From Candidatus Omnitrophota bacterium (GTDB lineage: Bacteria; Omnitrophota; Gorgyraeia; Gygaellales; Profunditerraquicolaceae): 6,439 bases of DNA. The position numbers and the translations under genes were made by a program. The stretch spans positions 1 through 6,439 of the forward strand of contig JAPLLM010000041.1 of the NCBI GenBank assembly GCA_026387555.1, written 5' to 3'. A model generated the notes under the pieces. That model did not search any database. It was given only the letters and a program-made list of their open reading frames with translations, and had not been told where the DNA came from. Positions 1-5,755 of this stretch are shown one piece after another; within the stretch, counting starts at the first letter, position 1, and every line of letters starts with the position of its first letter.

Positions 1-375
1 GACAAATGATTTGGCTTTTGCGACATCGAATTCCTTGCAGCAATAAACATCAATGGAAATAAAATTAGTGACAGTGAGCGTGTGTATTACGATCGAGCTT
101 TCCACTAGCGGCGCCCAACCGGAGAGCCCTGCCTTATCCGGGAAACGCTTGCCGTCGGTAAAAAAGATGCTCGGCGGAGACTGCTTCTCCATCCCGAGGT
201 ATTCCACGAATTCATCGAGGAACCTGTAGCAGAGGGCAAGATCATCGCAGACCCCCGGCTTGCAATCATAAAGATCAAGCAGGAGTTCGTAGCCGAAGAT
301 CTGTGTCTTCTTCTTTATATCCGCGGGGGTCGCTTTTACTTCCCCCGGCTCTAACATCGAACTGGGCCTTTCCAT
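1..375 (-). CDS. SpeD-like pyruvoyl-dependent decarboxylase, C-terminus cut by window edge
   Basis: This open frame of 125 codons runs off the left edge without a stop. It looks like the prokaryotic S-adenosylmethionine decarboxylase (SpeD) family, which cleaves itself before a serine to make a pyruvoyl cofactor and supplies decarboxylated AdoMet for spermidine synthesis. Visible features are a GYELLLDLYDC segment near residues 28-38 (the family's GxHLlvDLyGC block), GLSG at 83-86, the processing pair E92-S93, H98 in IHT and C113. The S-to-H (+5) and S-to-C (+20) spacings equal those of the Thermotoga maritima enzyme (S63, H68, C83). Departures are ESS in place of ESH, and LTV where WPE normally follows HT, which suggests altered substrate binding. 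The start at 375 follows AAGG. Met7 at 357, preceded by GAAAGG at good spacing, is an equally good start and leaves a normal leader after the promoter at 385-411. Family call good; function uncertain. Confidence 0.8.
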   Translation of the reverse strand, partial: MERPSSMLEPGEVKATPADIKKKTQIFGYELLLDLYDCKPGVCDDLALCYRFLDEFVEYLGMEKQSPPSIFFTDGKRFPDKAGLSGWAPLVESSIVIHTLTVTNFISIDVYCCKEFDVAKAKSFV

Positions 376-384
376 ATCAACCTT

Positions 385-411
385 ATTATACACGAATTAC
401 GTCTTTGTCAA
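385..411 (-). promoter_or_regulatory. Sigma70-type promoter for the SpeD-like gene
   Basis: On the minus strand a perfect TTGACA (406-411) is followed after 15 nt by a perfect TATAAT (385-390). A/T-rich sequence lies upstream between the previous stop codon and the -35. The 15-nt spacer is shorter than ideal. Transcription would begin near 378, only a few nt before the ATG at 375, so either the mRNA is nearly leaderless or the gene starts at the ATG at 357. The placement in a 53-nt gap suggests the SpeD-like gene is expressed on its own. Confidence 0.6.
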
Positions 412-428
412 AATAAATTTTAATAATT

Positions 429-1490
429 TTAGTCCTTCTTTTTCTTGAATAACTGCTCGAATTGTTTGCCGATATCCATTACCTTTTCATATACGTCACC
501 GGGGTTCTGATTGATGAGATTCTTGGCTGCCGCGGTAAGAATAACCTTCCTAAGTTTCTTTCCTCCGATATCCGGTTTATCAAATTTAGTTTCTATATTA
601 AATTCAAGGTTCAGGTTCCCCTCTTTATCCGTAAAGAGGTCAAGCGCCTGTTTTTCAAGATTAAAGATCGACAGCTCCTGTTCCGCTCCCGGCTCAACCG
701 GGGCATAGACTAAACCCGACAGTTTAAAATCGGTATCAATATTCAAGTCATTATCCTTAGCTTTGAATGTAGAGGCCAGATTCAGATCCGCCGAGAGCAA
801 TTTCTTCTGCGAAATAAAATCTCCGTAGTAAGGCCCGAAGTAAACCGCATCCAGGTCCTTGACCTTAAACTCCGCGTCCATATCCTTGCGCCTGAAATCG
901 ATCCACCCCTTCAAAGACAGATCGCCGATCCTTTTGTTTTCTGCGCTCTGCACCTGCGCATCCATATTAAATTCAGCGTCAAGCGAAGTAAGCGGCATCA
1001 TCACTTTGGAAATCCGCGCATTTATCCCGGAAAGGATTGTTGTAAGGCCTTCGGGGCTTACTTTCTTATCGGTAAAATTAATTTTTCCGTTTTCTATTAT
1101 CAGCCCGGTGACCAAAACCGGCGGCGCGCCACCTCCCCCTTCCAGCTTAGGAAGATTTAATTTACCGTCGGGATCTTGAACTAACGTAACCTCGGGATTT
1201 ACCAGAGTAACGCTGCCTAAGACAATTTTTCCGGGGAAAAGGCTGAAAATATTCGGAGAAATGCTTATTTTGTCCGCTTTAAACAAATCCCCGATTTTAA
1301 GTCCGGTCAAATGGACACTAAACGGCATGCTTAGAGATATCTTTTCCAGAGTTGTCTTCATCTTCAGATTCTTTTCGATCTGATCCACCACGATCTGCTT
1401 GCCGTAGAGCGCGATAAAGACGCTCCCACAGATAAAAATGACCAGAAAAATACTGATTATCCAAATAAAAACTTTAAATACTTTTTTCAT
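429..1490 (-). CDS. AsmA-family inner-membrane-anchored periplasmic protein
   Basis: 353 residues. One N-terminal membrane anchor (about 7-28, preceded by lysines) leads into a long beta-rich periplasmic region, the architecture of AsmA/DUF748-type proteins. The AsmA-like repeat is visible at about 60-115: LTGLKIGDL, then a short strand, then LVNPEVTLVQDPDGKLNLPKL, the usual 'P.v.l....dG..Nl..l' pattern. A glycine/proline hinge (118-124) is followed by a second block beginning LIIENGKINFTDK. The tail (about 325-353) is predicted helical and ends in a run of lysines. It is much shorter than E. coli AsmA (about 617 residues) and TamB. Family members are thought to help lipid traffic between membranes or outer-membrane assembly; for this protein that is inference. 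The start overlaps the stop of the upstream AsmA-like gene by 4 nt (ATGA), so the two are probably translated together and may act as a pair. No recognisable enzymatic motif. Confidence 0.8.
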   Translation of the reverse strand: MKKVFKVFIWIISIFLVIFICGSVFIALYGKQIVVDQIEKNLKMKTTLEKISLSMPFSVHLTGLKIGDLFKADKISISPNIFSLFPGKIVLGSVTLVNPEVTLVQDPDGKLNLPKLEGGGGAPPVLVTGLIIENGKINFTDKKVSPEGLTTILSGINARISKVMMPLTSLDAEFNMDAQVQSAENKRIGDLSLKGWIDFRRKDMDAEFKVKDLDAVYFGPYYGDFISQKKLLSADLNLASTFKAKDNDLNIDTDFKLSGLVYAPVEPGAEQELSIFNLEKQALDLFTDKEGNLNLEFNIETKFDKPDIGGKKLRKVILTAAAKNLINQNPGDVYEKVMDIGKQFEQLFKKKKD

Positions 1491-2422
1491 TTTATTCTTT
1501 CTTCTATCTGATAGATTATTCCCGCTGCGATTTCAGGCTTAGGCATCAAGTATTTTCTGGCAGAAGCCGTTACCTGGGTCTTCCCCGTTTTGGTTTTGGT
1601 TATCTTCAAGGCAATACTCGCAGAATCGACTTCAGCCTCTATGGCTTCTGTCTGCCAGTCTTCCTTGGTGACTCTACCTAAGGAATTCAAGACCTTAAGC
1701 GCGGTATCAAAAAGAGCCGCTTCACTTGCGTTGAAATCATGCGTAGCGCTGTCCTTTCCCGCCAGAGTAAATCCCACGGCAACCGGAAGGATCGCCACGC
1801 CCGCCAGCGCGGAAACTCCGTACATCTCCGCGCTTCTTATACCCGCCGATTTCATACCCTCCATTAAAACAATCATGACAAGCTGATTAGCGCTGGTAAT
1901 ATTCTTATAGATCTTCTTGCTGTTTATCTCATAGACTTCGACTGCGGGCTTTGGCCCGGTATAATCCTTAACGATTATCCTGCCTATACTTAGTTTAAGT
2001 TCGTTGATTTGCATAGGCATGGCCTTAGAATCAGTTTTCTCTTTTTCCTTAGTGACCTTTAAGGAGTCTACGTTCATCACACCTTTTTTATTTTTTACCA
2101 AAACCATCTCTTTGAGTTCGAATTCCGCAGAAGTCACATGTATCTTTTTCTTAAACAAAGCTCCCAGATCGATACTTACCTTTATCTTAGGAATATCTAT
2201 GAGTATCCCGCGGGGAAAACCCTTAGGATTGTAGACTTTTAAACCCGCGATGCGCACCGAATGATTGAAGAGCCCCAGAGAAAGGCCGTCCATGTGCACC
2301 GGCGCTCCGGTCATGCCTGTTGCCGAAACCGTGACTACCCCTCTTATGATTTGATCTTTAAATATACCGGCGGCAAAAATCAAGACAATCACCAAAACTA
2401 CCGTCAATAATGTTTTATTCAT
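1487..2422 (-). CDS. AsmA-like protein with DUF3568-like C-terminal domain
   Basis: 311 residues in three parts. A hydrophobic anchor (about 5-20) starts the protein. Residues about 25-165 look like the AsmA/DUF748 N-terminal module: GLSLGLFNHSVRIAGLKVYNPKGFP, then LIDIPKIKVSIDLGALFKKKIHV, then a strand ending in GVMNVDSL. A segment rich in small and hydrophobic residues (about 180-222, including YGVSALAGVAILPVAVGFTLAG) leads to a C-terminal part (about 228-311). That part resembles DUF3568, normally a small stand-alone lipoprotein: DFNASEAALFDTALKVLNSLG, an acidic IEAEVDSASIALKITK strand pair, a TQVTASAR strand and a final helix ending in IEERI. The start follows AAGGAG, which overlaps the stop of the 56-residue gene 9 nt upstream. 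It overlaps the next AsmA gene by 4 nt. Function is unknown; an envelope role is inferred. The AsmA call is fairly firm and the DUF3568 resemblance is from memory of its pattern. Confidence 0.72.
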   Translation of the reverse strand: MNKTLLTVVLVIVLIFAAGIFKDQIIRGVVTVSATGMTGAPVHMDGLSLGLFNHSVRIAGLKVYNPKGFPRGILIDIPKIKVSIDLGALFKKKIHVTSAEFELKEMVLVKNKKGVMNVDSLKVTKEKEKTDSKAMPMQINELKLSIGRIIVKDYTGPKPAVEVYEINSKKIYKNITSANQLVMIVLMEGMKSAGIRSAEMYGVSALAGVAILPVAVGFTLAGKDSATHDFNASEAALFDTALKVLNSLGRVTKEDWQTEAIEAEVDSASIALKITKTKTGKTQVTASARKYLMPKPEIAAGIIYQIEERIK

Positions 2423-2431
2423 AATTTCTCC

Positions 2432-2602
2432 TTACTCCCCACTTCCTTTTTTGCTGGTGCGGCGGATGGCCTTGACCATGCGGTCGAAAGCCACTTGCTG
2501 GGTGGGGCCTTCGGTAAGATGGTCGCAGCAGACCGCGGCATAACCTTCGCGGTTCTTTATTTTGAAGATATAAACTTTTAAATGGCCTATTTTGGTCTCC
2601 AT
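2432..2602 (-). CDS. 56-residue HicB-like small protein
   Basis: A short gene with a strong Shine-Dalgarno sequence (AAGGAG, 6 nt before the ATG at 2600-2602) and a TAA stop at 2432-2434. It sits 13 nt after the Smr-like gene and 9 nt before the AsmA-DUF3568 gene, so it fills what would otherwise be an unexplained gap in the operon. The translation contains VYIFKIKNREGYAAVCCDH, then LTEGPTQQVAFDRMVKAIRR. This matches the beta-beta-beta-alpha pattern of HicB-type folds ('gyva..p.l.....G.T.eEA..n..eAi'). The usual PDLPGC stretch is replaced by CCDH, and there is no DNA-binding tail. No HicA toxin is adjacent, so a toxin-antitoxin role is not supported. The adjacent cysteines (25, 26) and a basic C-terminus are the other visible traits. 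That it is a real gene is likely; the family call is tentative. Confidence 0.72.
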   Translation of the reverse strand: METKIGHLKVYIFKIKNREGYAAVCCDHLTEGPTQQVAFDRMVKAIRRTSKKGSGE

Positions 2603-2615
2603 TTTACTCTCCTTA

Positions 2616-2858
2616 TCAGCGCCGAAAATGGATAAAAATCCTGCCCCAGCCTTCTTCGGTCTTCTCCAGCCGGTGATAAAGCTTACGGTTCTCTTTTTTA
2701 TTCAAAAAATTAAGGATGCGCCTTTTTAATTCCCCGACATGCGAGCCATAGGATATCTCGATCTGCCGCGCCTCGCCCTTCACTGCTTCGTGCAAAGCGT
2801 CAGCCAGTTTTTTTTCTAAATCGATCTCACCTGCTTTTAGATTTACTTTTATTCTCAT
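2616..2858 (-). CDS. Smr-like small protein, degenerate paralogue
   Basis: 80 residues, starting at an ATG with AAGG just upstream. It opens with RIKVNLKAGEIDLEKKL, followed by a helix, then QIEISYGSHVGELKRRILNFL, then KLYHRLEK and GRIFIHFRR. The order of elements is that of the Smr (MutS2 C-terminal) nuclease domain: LDLHG strand, helix, 'iIHGkGtGaLr' loop and helix, then a final 'GG.G.t.v.l' strand. Both signature motifs are eroded here: LDLH has become VNLK and GKGxG has become GSHVG, so nuclease activity is doubtful. It is clearly related to the protein at 5149-5403: 19 of the last 39 residues are identical, with a 3-residue length difference before that. It is first in the unit with the HicB-like and AsmA-type genes, behind the promoter-like element at 2867-2895. 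Function unknown; a nucleic-acid or protein-binding role is inference. Confidence 0.72.
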   Translation of the reverse strand: MRIKVNLKAGEIDLEKKLADALHEAVKGEARQIEISYGSHVGELKRRILNFLNKKENRKLYHRLEKTEEGWGRIFIHFRR

Positions 2859-2860
2859 TT

Positions 2861-2899
2861 TGCCTTACTATAGCACGCCCGGGCTATCTCTTCAAGGCA
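2861..2899. repeat. Two-part inverted repeat covering promoter hexamers and Shine-Dalgarno sequence
   Basis: Outer arms TGCCTT (2861-2866) and AAGGCA (2894-2899) are perfect complements. Inner arms ATAGC (2870-2874) and GCTAT (2883-2887) are also perfect, around a GC-rich 8-nt loop and an asymmetric internal loop. On the minus strand the distal outer arm contains the AAGG that would serve as the ribosome binding site for the Smr-like gene. No U-run follows, so it is not a standard intrinsic terminator. It could be an operator, or an RNA hairpin that hides the ribosome binding site in read-through mRNA. Confidence 0.5.
2867..2895 (-). promoter_or_regulatory. Candidate promoter of the Smr-like/AsmA operon
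   Basis: On the minus strand TTGAAG (2890-2895) and TATAGT (2867-2872) are separated by 17 nt, the ideal spacing for sigma70-type promoters; each is a partial match to consensus. Initiation would fall near 2860, practically at the ATG (2858), giving a leaderless or near-leaderless message. The element is embedded in the inverted repeat at 2861-2899. It lies in the 46-nt gap after the DUF4239 gene and is the only plausible place for a new start of transcription in this part of the window. Confidence 0.4.
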
Positions 2900-2904
2900 G
2901 ACTG

Positions 2905-3684
2905 CTAATTCATTTGCAGCTGGGTAAAGACGCCGGGGCCTATGCTTATCTCTCCCGTAAACGGATAATCCATACTGAATATCGTAAAAATGATCAGCGA
3001 GATCAATATGGATAAGATCACCGCCATGGCCACCTGGGCTTTTAAATTCTCCGCGCCGAAAAAAACCGTAAAAGCAATGGTAGAGATCCCGCCGACGATC
3101 AAGACAAACCAGAGGAGAAAATTCACACCCGTATTGGCATCGACCAGCCTAAACGACCGGTATTCCTCCAACTGATTAAGTTTGCGCACGCCTTCTTCAA
3201 AAAAAACTTTATCGTTCTCCTTTTTGGGCTCATAACTGCTATAGGCGATCCACAGATTATTTATGACCTTTTCTACCTTCTGACTTCTTTCTCCTCTTGC
3301 CATAGCCTTCCACTCGTCATTGACTACCGTATCGCGGTATTCTTTGAGTAAAGTCCGCGCTTTGGCTTTAAAATCAGGAGAAAAAGATACGGAATCCCGG
3401 TAGAGGTCGTTTAAACAACTCGCCTCTCTCTCAACATTCATCTTTGAACGATCAAGCCCCTGCCAGACCACGATTACCACAAAAGCCAGAAGCACGGCGT
3501 AGATGACACCAACTGTCCCGAATATCGCCGCGGCAACATCGTTATGCACTTTCAGGCGATGATGCGGGATAAGCCTGCGTACGATCAGCAAACCGCCGAC
3601 AGCAATAACCACAGCCCCGCCTACGAATACAATACCCAGAATCAACATGGGAACTTTCAATAATAAGAATTGTTCTAAACTCAT
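2905..3684 (-). CDS. DUF4239 (bestrophin-like domain) membrane protein
   Basis: 259 residues with four predicted membrane segments in two hairpins: about 11-35 and 52-75, then about 187-208 and 215-237. They are separated by a roughly 110-residue soluble, helical, charged region. The sequence FGTVGVIYAVLLAFVVIVVWQ in the second segment, the following arrangement of R/E/A residues, and the C-terminal DYPFTGEISIGP (239-250) are hallmarks of the DUF4239 family. That family has been likened to bestrophin anion channels, but its activity is not established. The start has an excellent TAGGAGG 5 nt upstream and lies 9 nt after the DUF362 stop, so it is the last gene of the upstream unit. Family call firm; a channel role is only a suggestion from the fold comparison. 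Confidence 0.87.
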   Translation of the reverse strand: MSLEQFLLLKVPMLILGIVFVGGAVVIAVGGLLIVRRLIPHHRLKVHNDVAAAIFGTVGVIYAVLLAFVVIVVWQGLDRSKMNVEREASCLNDLYRDSVSFSPDFKAKARTLLKEYRDTVVNDEWKAMARGERSQKVEKVINNLWIAYSSYEPKKENDKVFFEEGVRKLNQLEEYRSFRLVDANTGVNFLLWFVLIVGGISTIAFTVFFGAENLKAQVAMAVILSILISLIIFTIFSMDYPFTGEISIGPGVFTQLQMN

Positions 3685-3693
3685 TCAATCCTC

Positions 3694-4767
3694 CTATTTT
3701 ACTTCTATCAGTTCGTAATCCAGATTTCCCAGTCCCAATTCTTGAGCGTATTTAAGCTGCCGGGTGCCGTCGCGCTCCGGATGAAGCTCTTTAAAAATAT
3801 CCCTACTGCAAGCCTGATTCACCAGATCAAAGCTGGCCTTATCAATACTTACCGGATCAATCGAAGCCAGTATCCCGATATCAGGAGCTACCCGCGGGTC
3901 ATCCTTAGCCAGACAATCACATTCTTTGGTAATTTTAATAGCAAAATTTAGAAATCCGATCTTCCCTTTTTTATTTTTCATAACCGCCGACGCGTATTCG
4001 ATCATCTTGTCCTGGATGGTCGCTCCCCCTGACTCCCAAGGCACATCAATCGCCGAAAACGGGCAGACCGCAATACAGGTTGCGCACCCGATACATTTAG
4101 CGGCGTTGATAACTGATTTCTCGTTTTCAATGGTAATAGCTTTTACCGGACAGGCCTTCTCGCATTCTCCGCAGCCCGTGCATCTATCCAGATAAACAAC
4201 AGGCGAAACATCCGCATGCTGCTGCAATTTGCCTACGCGCGCCGCGCAACCCATACCCAGGTTTTTCAGCGCTCCCCCGAAACCGGTCATAATATGACCC
4301 TTAAAATGGCTAACATCTAAAATAGCATCAGTGTCCACAAAAAACCGCGCCAGTTTAGCGGTTTTTATAAATTTTTGGTTGATCTGCACATCCATGGTGT
4401 TTTCTTTTTGCGTATCATCCGGAACAACCACTTCCGCGCCGATTGCATTTCGGGTAAAGCCGTGTTCGGCTGCAAGCGCCAAATGATCAGCGGAATTCGT
4501 GCGCCTGCCCTTGTAAAGAGTATTGGTGTCGGCGGCAAATGCCTTTGCCCCTTTAGCAGAAATCTTTTCGCAGATCACTCGCAAATATTCCGGTTTAACA
4601 AAACCCGTATTCCCCTCTTCCCCGAAATGCATCTTCACCGCAACTTTAGAACCCAACCGGATAAAATCCAGCATCCGGCTCTCTTCAAGCAAGCGCTTAA
4701 GCTTAACGGCAACAGCCGGAACACCTTCCCCATCAGTAACCCGGATCAAATATACTTTGCTTTTCAT
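3694..4767 (-). CDS. DUF362 iron-sulfur protein with two [4Fe-4S] ferredoxin motifs
   Basis: 357 residues, probably cytoplasmic (no signal peptide). The DUF362 core is visible as KVAVKMHFGEEGNTGFVKPE (41-60), a FAADTNTLYKGRR block (78-89), LDVSHFKGHIMTGFGGALKNLGMG (150-173) and the late DPVSIDKASFDLV (304-316). Two CxxCxxCxxxCP clusters are inserted: C196, C199, C202, C206 and C225, C228, C231, C235, typical of 2[4Fe-4S] ferredoxins. An additional CDC pair sits at 283-285. Related proteins are annotated as uncharacterised Fe-S centre proteins; a redox or electron-transfer role is likely, but the partner is unknown. The ribosome binding site AAGG overlaps the stop of the I42 gene 6 nt upstream, and DUF4239 follows 9 nt downstream. 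Length and motif content look intact. Family call firm; physiological role unknown. Confidence 0.9.
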   Translation of the reverse strand: MKSKVYLIRVTDGEGVPAVAVKLKRLLEESRMLDFIRLGSKVAVKMHFGEEGNTGFVKPEYLRVICEKISAKGAKAFAADTNTLYKGRRTNSADHLALAAEHGFTRNAIGAEVVVPDDTQKENTMDVQINQKFIKTAKLARFFVDTDAILDVSHFKGHIMTGFGGALKNLGMGCAARVGKLQQHADVSPVVYLDRCTGCGECEKACPVKAITIENEKSVINAAKCIGCATCIAVCPFSAIDVPWESGGATIQDKMIEYASAVMKNKKGKIGFLNFAIKITKECDCLAKDDPRVAPDIGILASIDPVSIDKASFDLVNQACSRDIFKELHPERDGTRQLKYAQELGLGNLDYELIEVK

Positions 4768-4773
4768 ATTACC

Positions 4774-5136
4774 TTATTTCTTATTCCGGATATCCACTAT
4801 AAAAGCCGATACCTTGGCCGGAGGAACGTCCTTCTCCCATGGCCTTACATATTTGAATGATATTTTTGCCTTAGAAACCCGGAGAGCTTTAAAAGTCCAC
4901 ACTGATTTGCCGCCAGCGCCTACAAGATCCGTATTAGCCGGAACATATTCCGAACTTACAAGACTGATTTGGCTCTCGTCAATCGGATCAGCAAGTTCCC
5001 AAGAGTATCCGGTCGTCGCATTAGCTTCCATCGTAATCACAAATTCCTTACCGACTGTCGCTTGAACCGTGTCGGCCACATCAGCAAAAGCAAATGAAAA
5101 AAACGCCAGAAATACCAACATAATACCTATCTTCAT
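4774..5136 (-). CDS. Secreted chagasin-type (I42) cysteine peptidase inhibitor
   Basis: 120 residues. A signal peptide (about 1-18, cut after AFA) is followed by an immunoglobulin-like domain with all three inhibitor loops of the I42/chagasin family. These are NATTGYSW (39-46, the NPTTGY.W loop with P replaced by A), GAGGKSVWTFKA (73-84) and RPWE (98-101). In characterised members these loops wedge into the active site of papain-like C1 peptidases. The mature protein is about 100 residues, normal for the family, and should act in the periplasm or outside the cell. The start has a strong GGGAGG 6 nt upstream; the gene lies 12 nt after the Smr-like gene and 6 nt before the DUF362 gene. With no cysteine peptidase in the window, its target (an own enzyme or that of a host, prey or competitor) cannot be told. 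Confidence 0.92.
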   Translation of the reverse strand: MKIGIMLVFLAFFSFAFADVADTVQATVGKEFVITMEANATTGYSWELADPIDESQISLVSSEYVPANTDLVGAGGKSVWTFKALRVSKAKISFKYVRPWEKDVPPAKVSAFIVDIRNKK

Positions 5137-5148
5137 ATTAATCCTCCC

Positions 5149-5403
5149 TCAATGCCTGAAGTGCACAAAGACCCTGCCGAAATTTTTATCGTCCTTTTCT
5201 ATCCTGTGATAAAGCCGTTTGATCTCCGGCTGTTCCAGAAAACGCAATACGTGTTTCTTCAGCTGCCCACTCCCTTTGCCGGGGATGATTTCTACTAAAG
5301 AAATTTTCTTCTCTACAGCCTCTTCGATGACCCGATTAAGCTCCGATTCAATCGACCGGCCTTTATTAAAAATATCGTGCAAATCTAACTTTATTTTTGC
5401 CAG
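5149..5403 (-). CDS. Smr-like small protein, probable CTG start
   Basis: 84 residues if read from CTG at 5401-5403. The frame has no ATG or GTG between the upstream stop (TAG, 5425-5427) and TTG at 5380-5382. Starting at that TTG would remove the motif KIKLDLHD, which aligns with the start of the paralogue at 2616-2858 (RIKVNLK) and is the Smr LDLH signature. An AAGGGGG sequence lies 5 nt before the CTG, supporting it. The later motif IIPGKGSGQLKKHVLRFL preserves the Smr GKGxG loop, though the usual H before it is P, and the end is RLYHRIEK then GRVFVHFRH. Smr domains bind or cleave nucleic acids in MutS2 and related proteins; this copy keeps more of the key motifs than its paralogue. It lies 45 nt after the zinc-ribbon gene and 12 nt before the I42 gene. 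Homology likely; activity uncertain. Confidence 0.75.
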   Translation of the reverse strand: MAKIKLDLHDIFNKGRSIESELNRVIEEAVEKKISLVEIIPGKGSGQLKKHVLRFLEQPEIKRLYHRIEKDDKNFGRVFVHFRH

Positions 5404-5448
5404 TGGAACCCCCTTGCCTAGATGCTAAGATTCCCTCCCCGCAGGGGA

Positions 5449-5754
5449 TTAAAAATTATTCTGTGAGATCAATCCGTAATACTGGTTTATAGACTTTAAA
5501 GAATTTATAAACAAGCTCCCCACAAACCAGCTTAAGATAACCAAAATTACAGTTACGATTAACTTCGTTTTCCTGCTAAAGCGCGGATTTATCCAGACCA
5601 AAGGCAAAGCCAGGGGGCCAACGCATAAAAAAGCAATGACTATCCCGGGAGTCTTAAAATACCATTTAAATCTGGTTTCTAAACCCTTCCCGCAGAAACG
5701 GCACAAAATCGCATCATCCTGAATTTCTTCGGCGCAATAGGGGCATTTTTTCAT
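5449..5754 (-). CDS. Zinc-ribbon membrane protein
   Basis: 101 residues. An N-terminal zinc ribbon (MKKCPYCAEEIQDDAILCRFCGK) carries two CxxC knuckles, C4/C7 and C18/C21. Two membrane segments follow (about 37-55 and 63-84) with an NPRFSRKTK basic loop between them and a short tail. Such 'zinc-ribbon plus membrane' proteins are common and mostly without known function; the ribbon would face the cytoplasm if the basic residues stay inside. The start is 1 nt after the stop of the M15 peptidase (TAATATG), with only a weak GAGAG upstream, so translation probably depends on re-initiation after the peptidase gene. Downstream 45 nt precede the Smr-like start. Confidence 0.83.
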   Translation of the reverse strand: MKKCPYCAEEIQDDAILCRFCGKGLETRFKWYFKTPGIVIAFLCVGPLALPLVWINPRFSRKTKLIVTVILVILSWFVGSLFINSLKSINQYYGLISQNNF

Positions 5755-5755
5755 A

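Noticed and set aside
462..1179. Plus-strand frames opposite the AsmA-family gene
   Set aside because: They are shadows of the minus-strand gene, without motifs or ribosome binding sites.
2432..2858. Smr-like plus HicB-like genes as a toxin-antitoxin pair
   Set aside because: No HicA-type double-stranded RNA-binding toxin is present, the HicB-like protein lacks a DNA-binding tail, and the genes lead into membrane-protein genes with uninterrupted operon spacing.
4375..5065. Long plus-strand open frames (161 and 180 codons) across the DUF362 and I42 genes
   Set aside because: They lie antisense to two genes with unmistakable family motifs, show no recognisable domain and have no sensible ribosome binding sites.
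5436..5448. Small hairpin (5-bp stem, 3-nt loop) after the zinc-ribbon stop as a terminator
   Set aside because: The stem is very short and no U-run follows on the minus strand, and closely spaced genes continue in the same direction.
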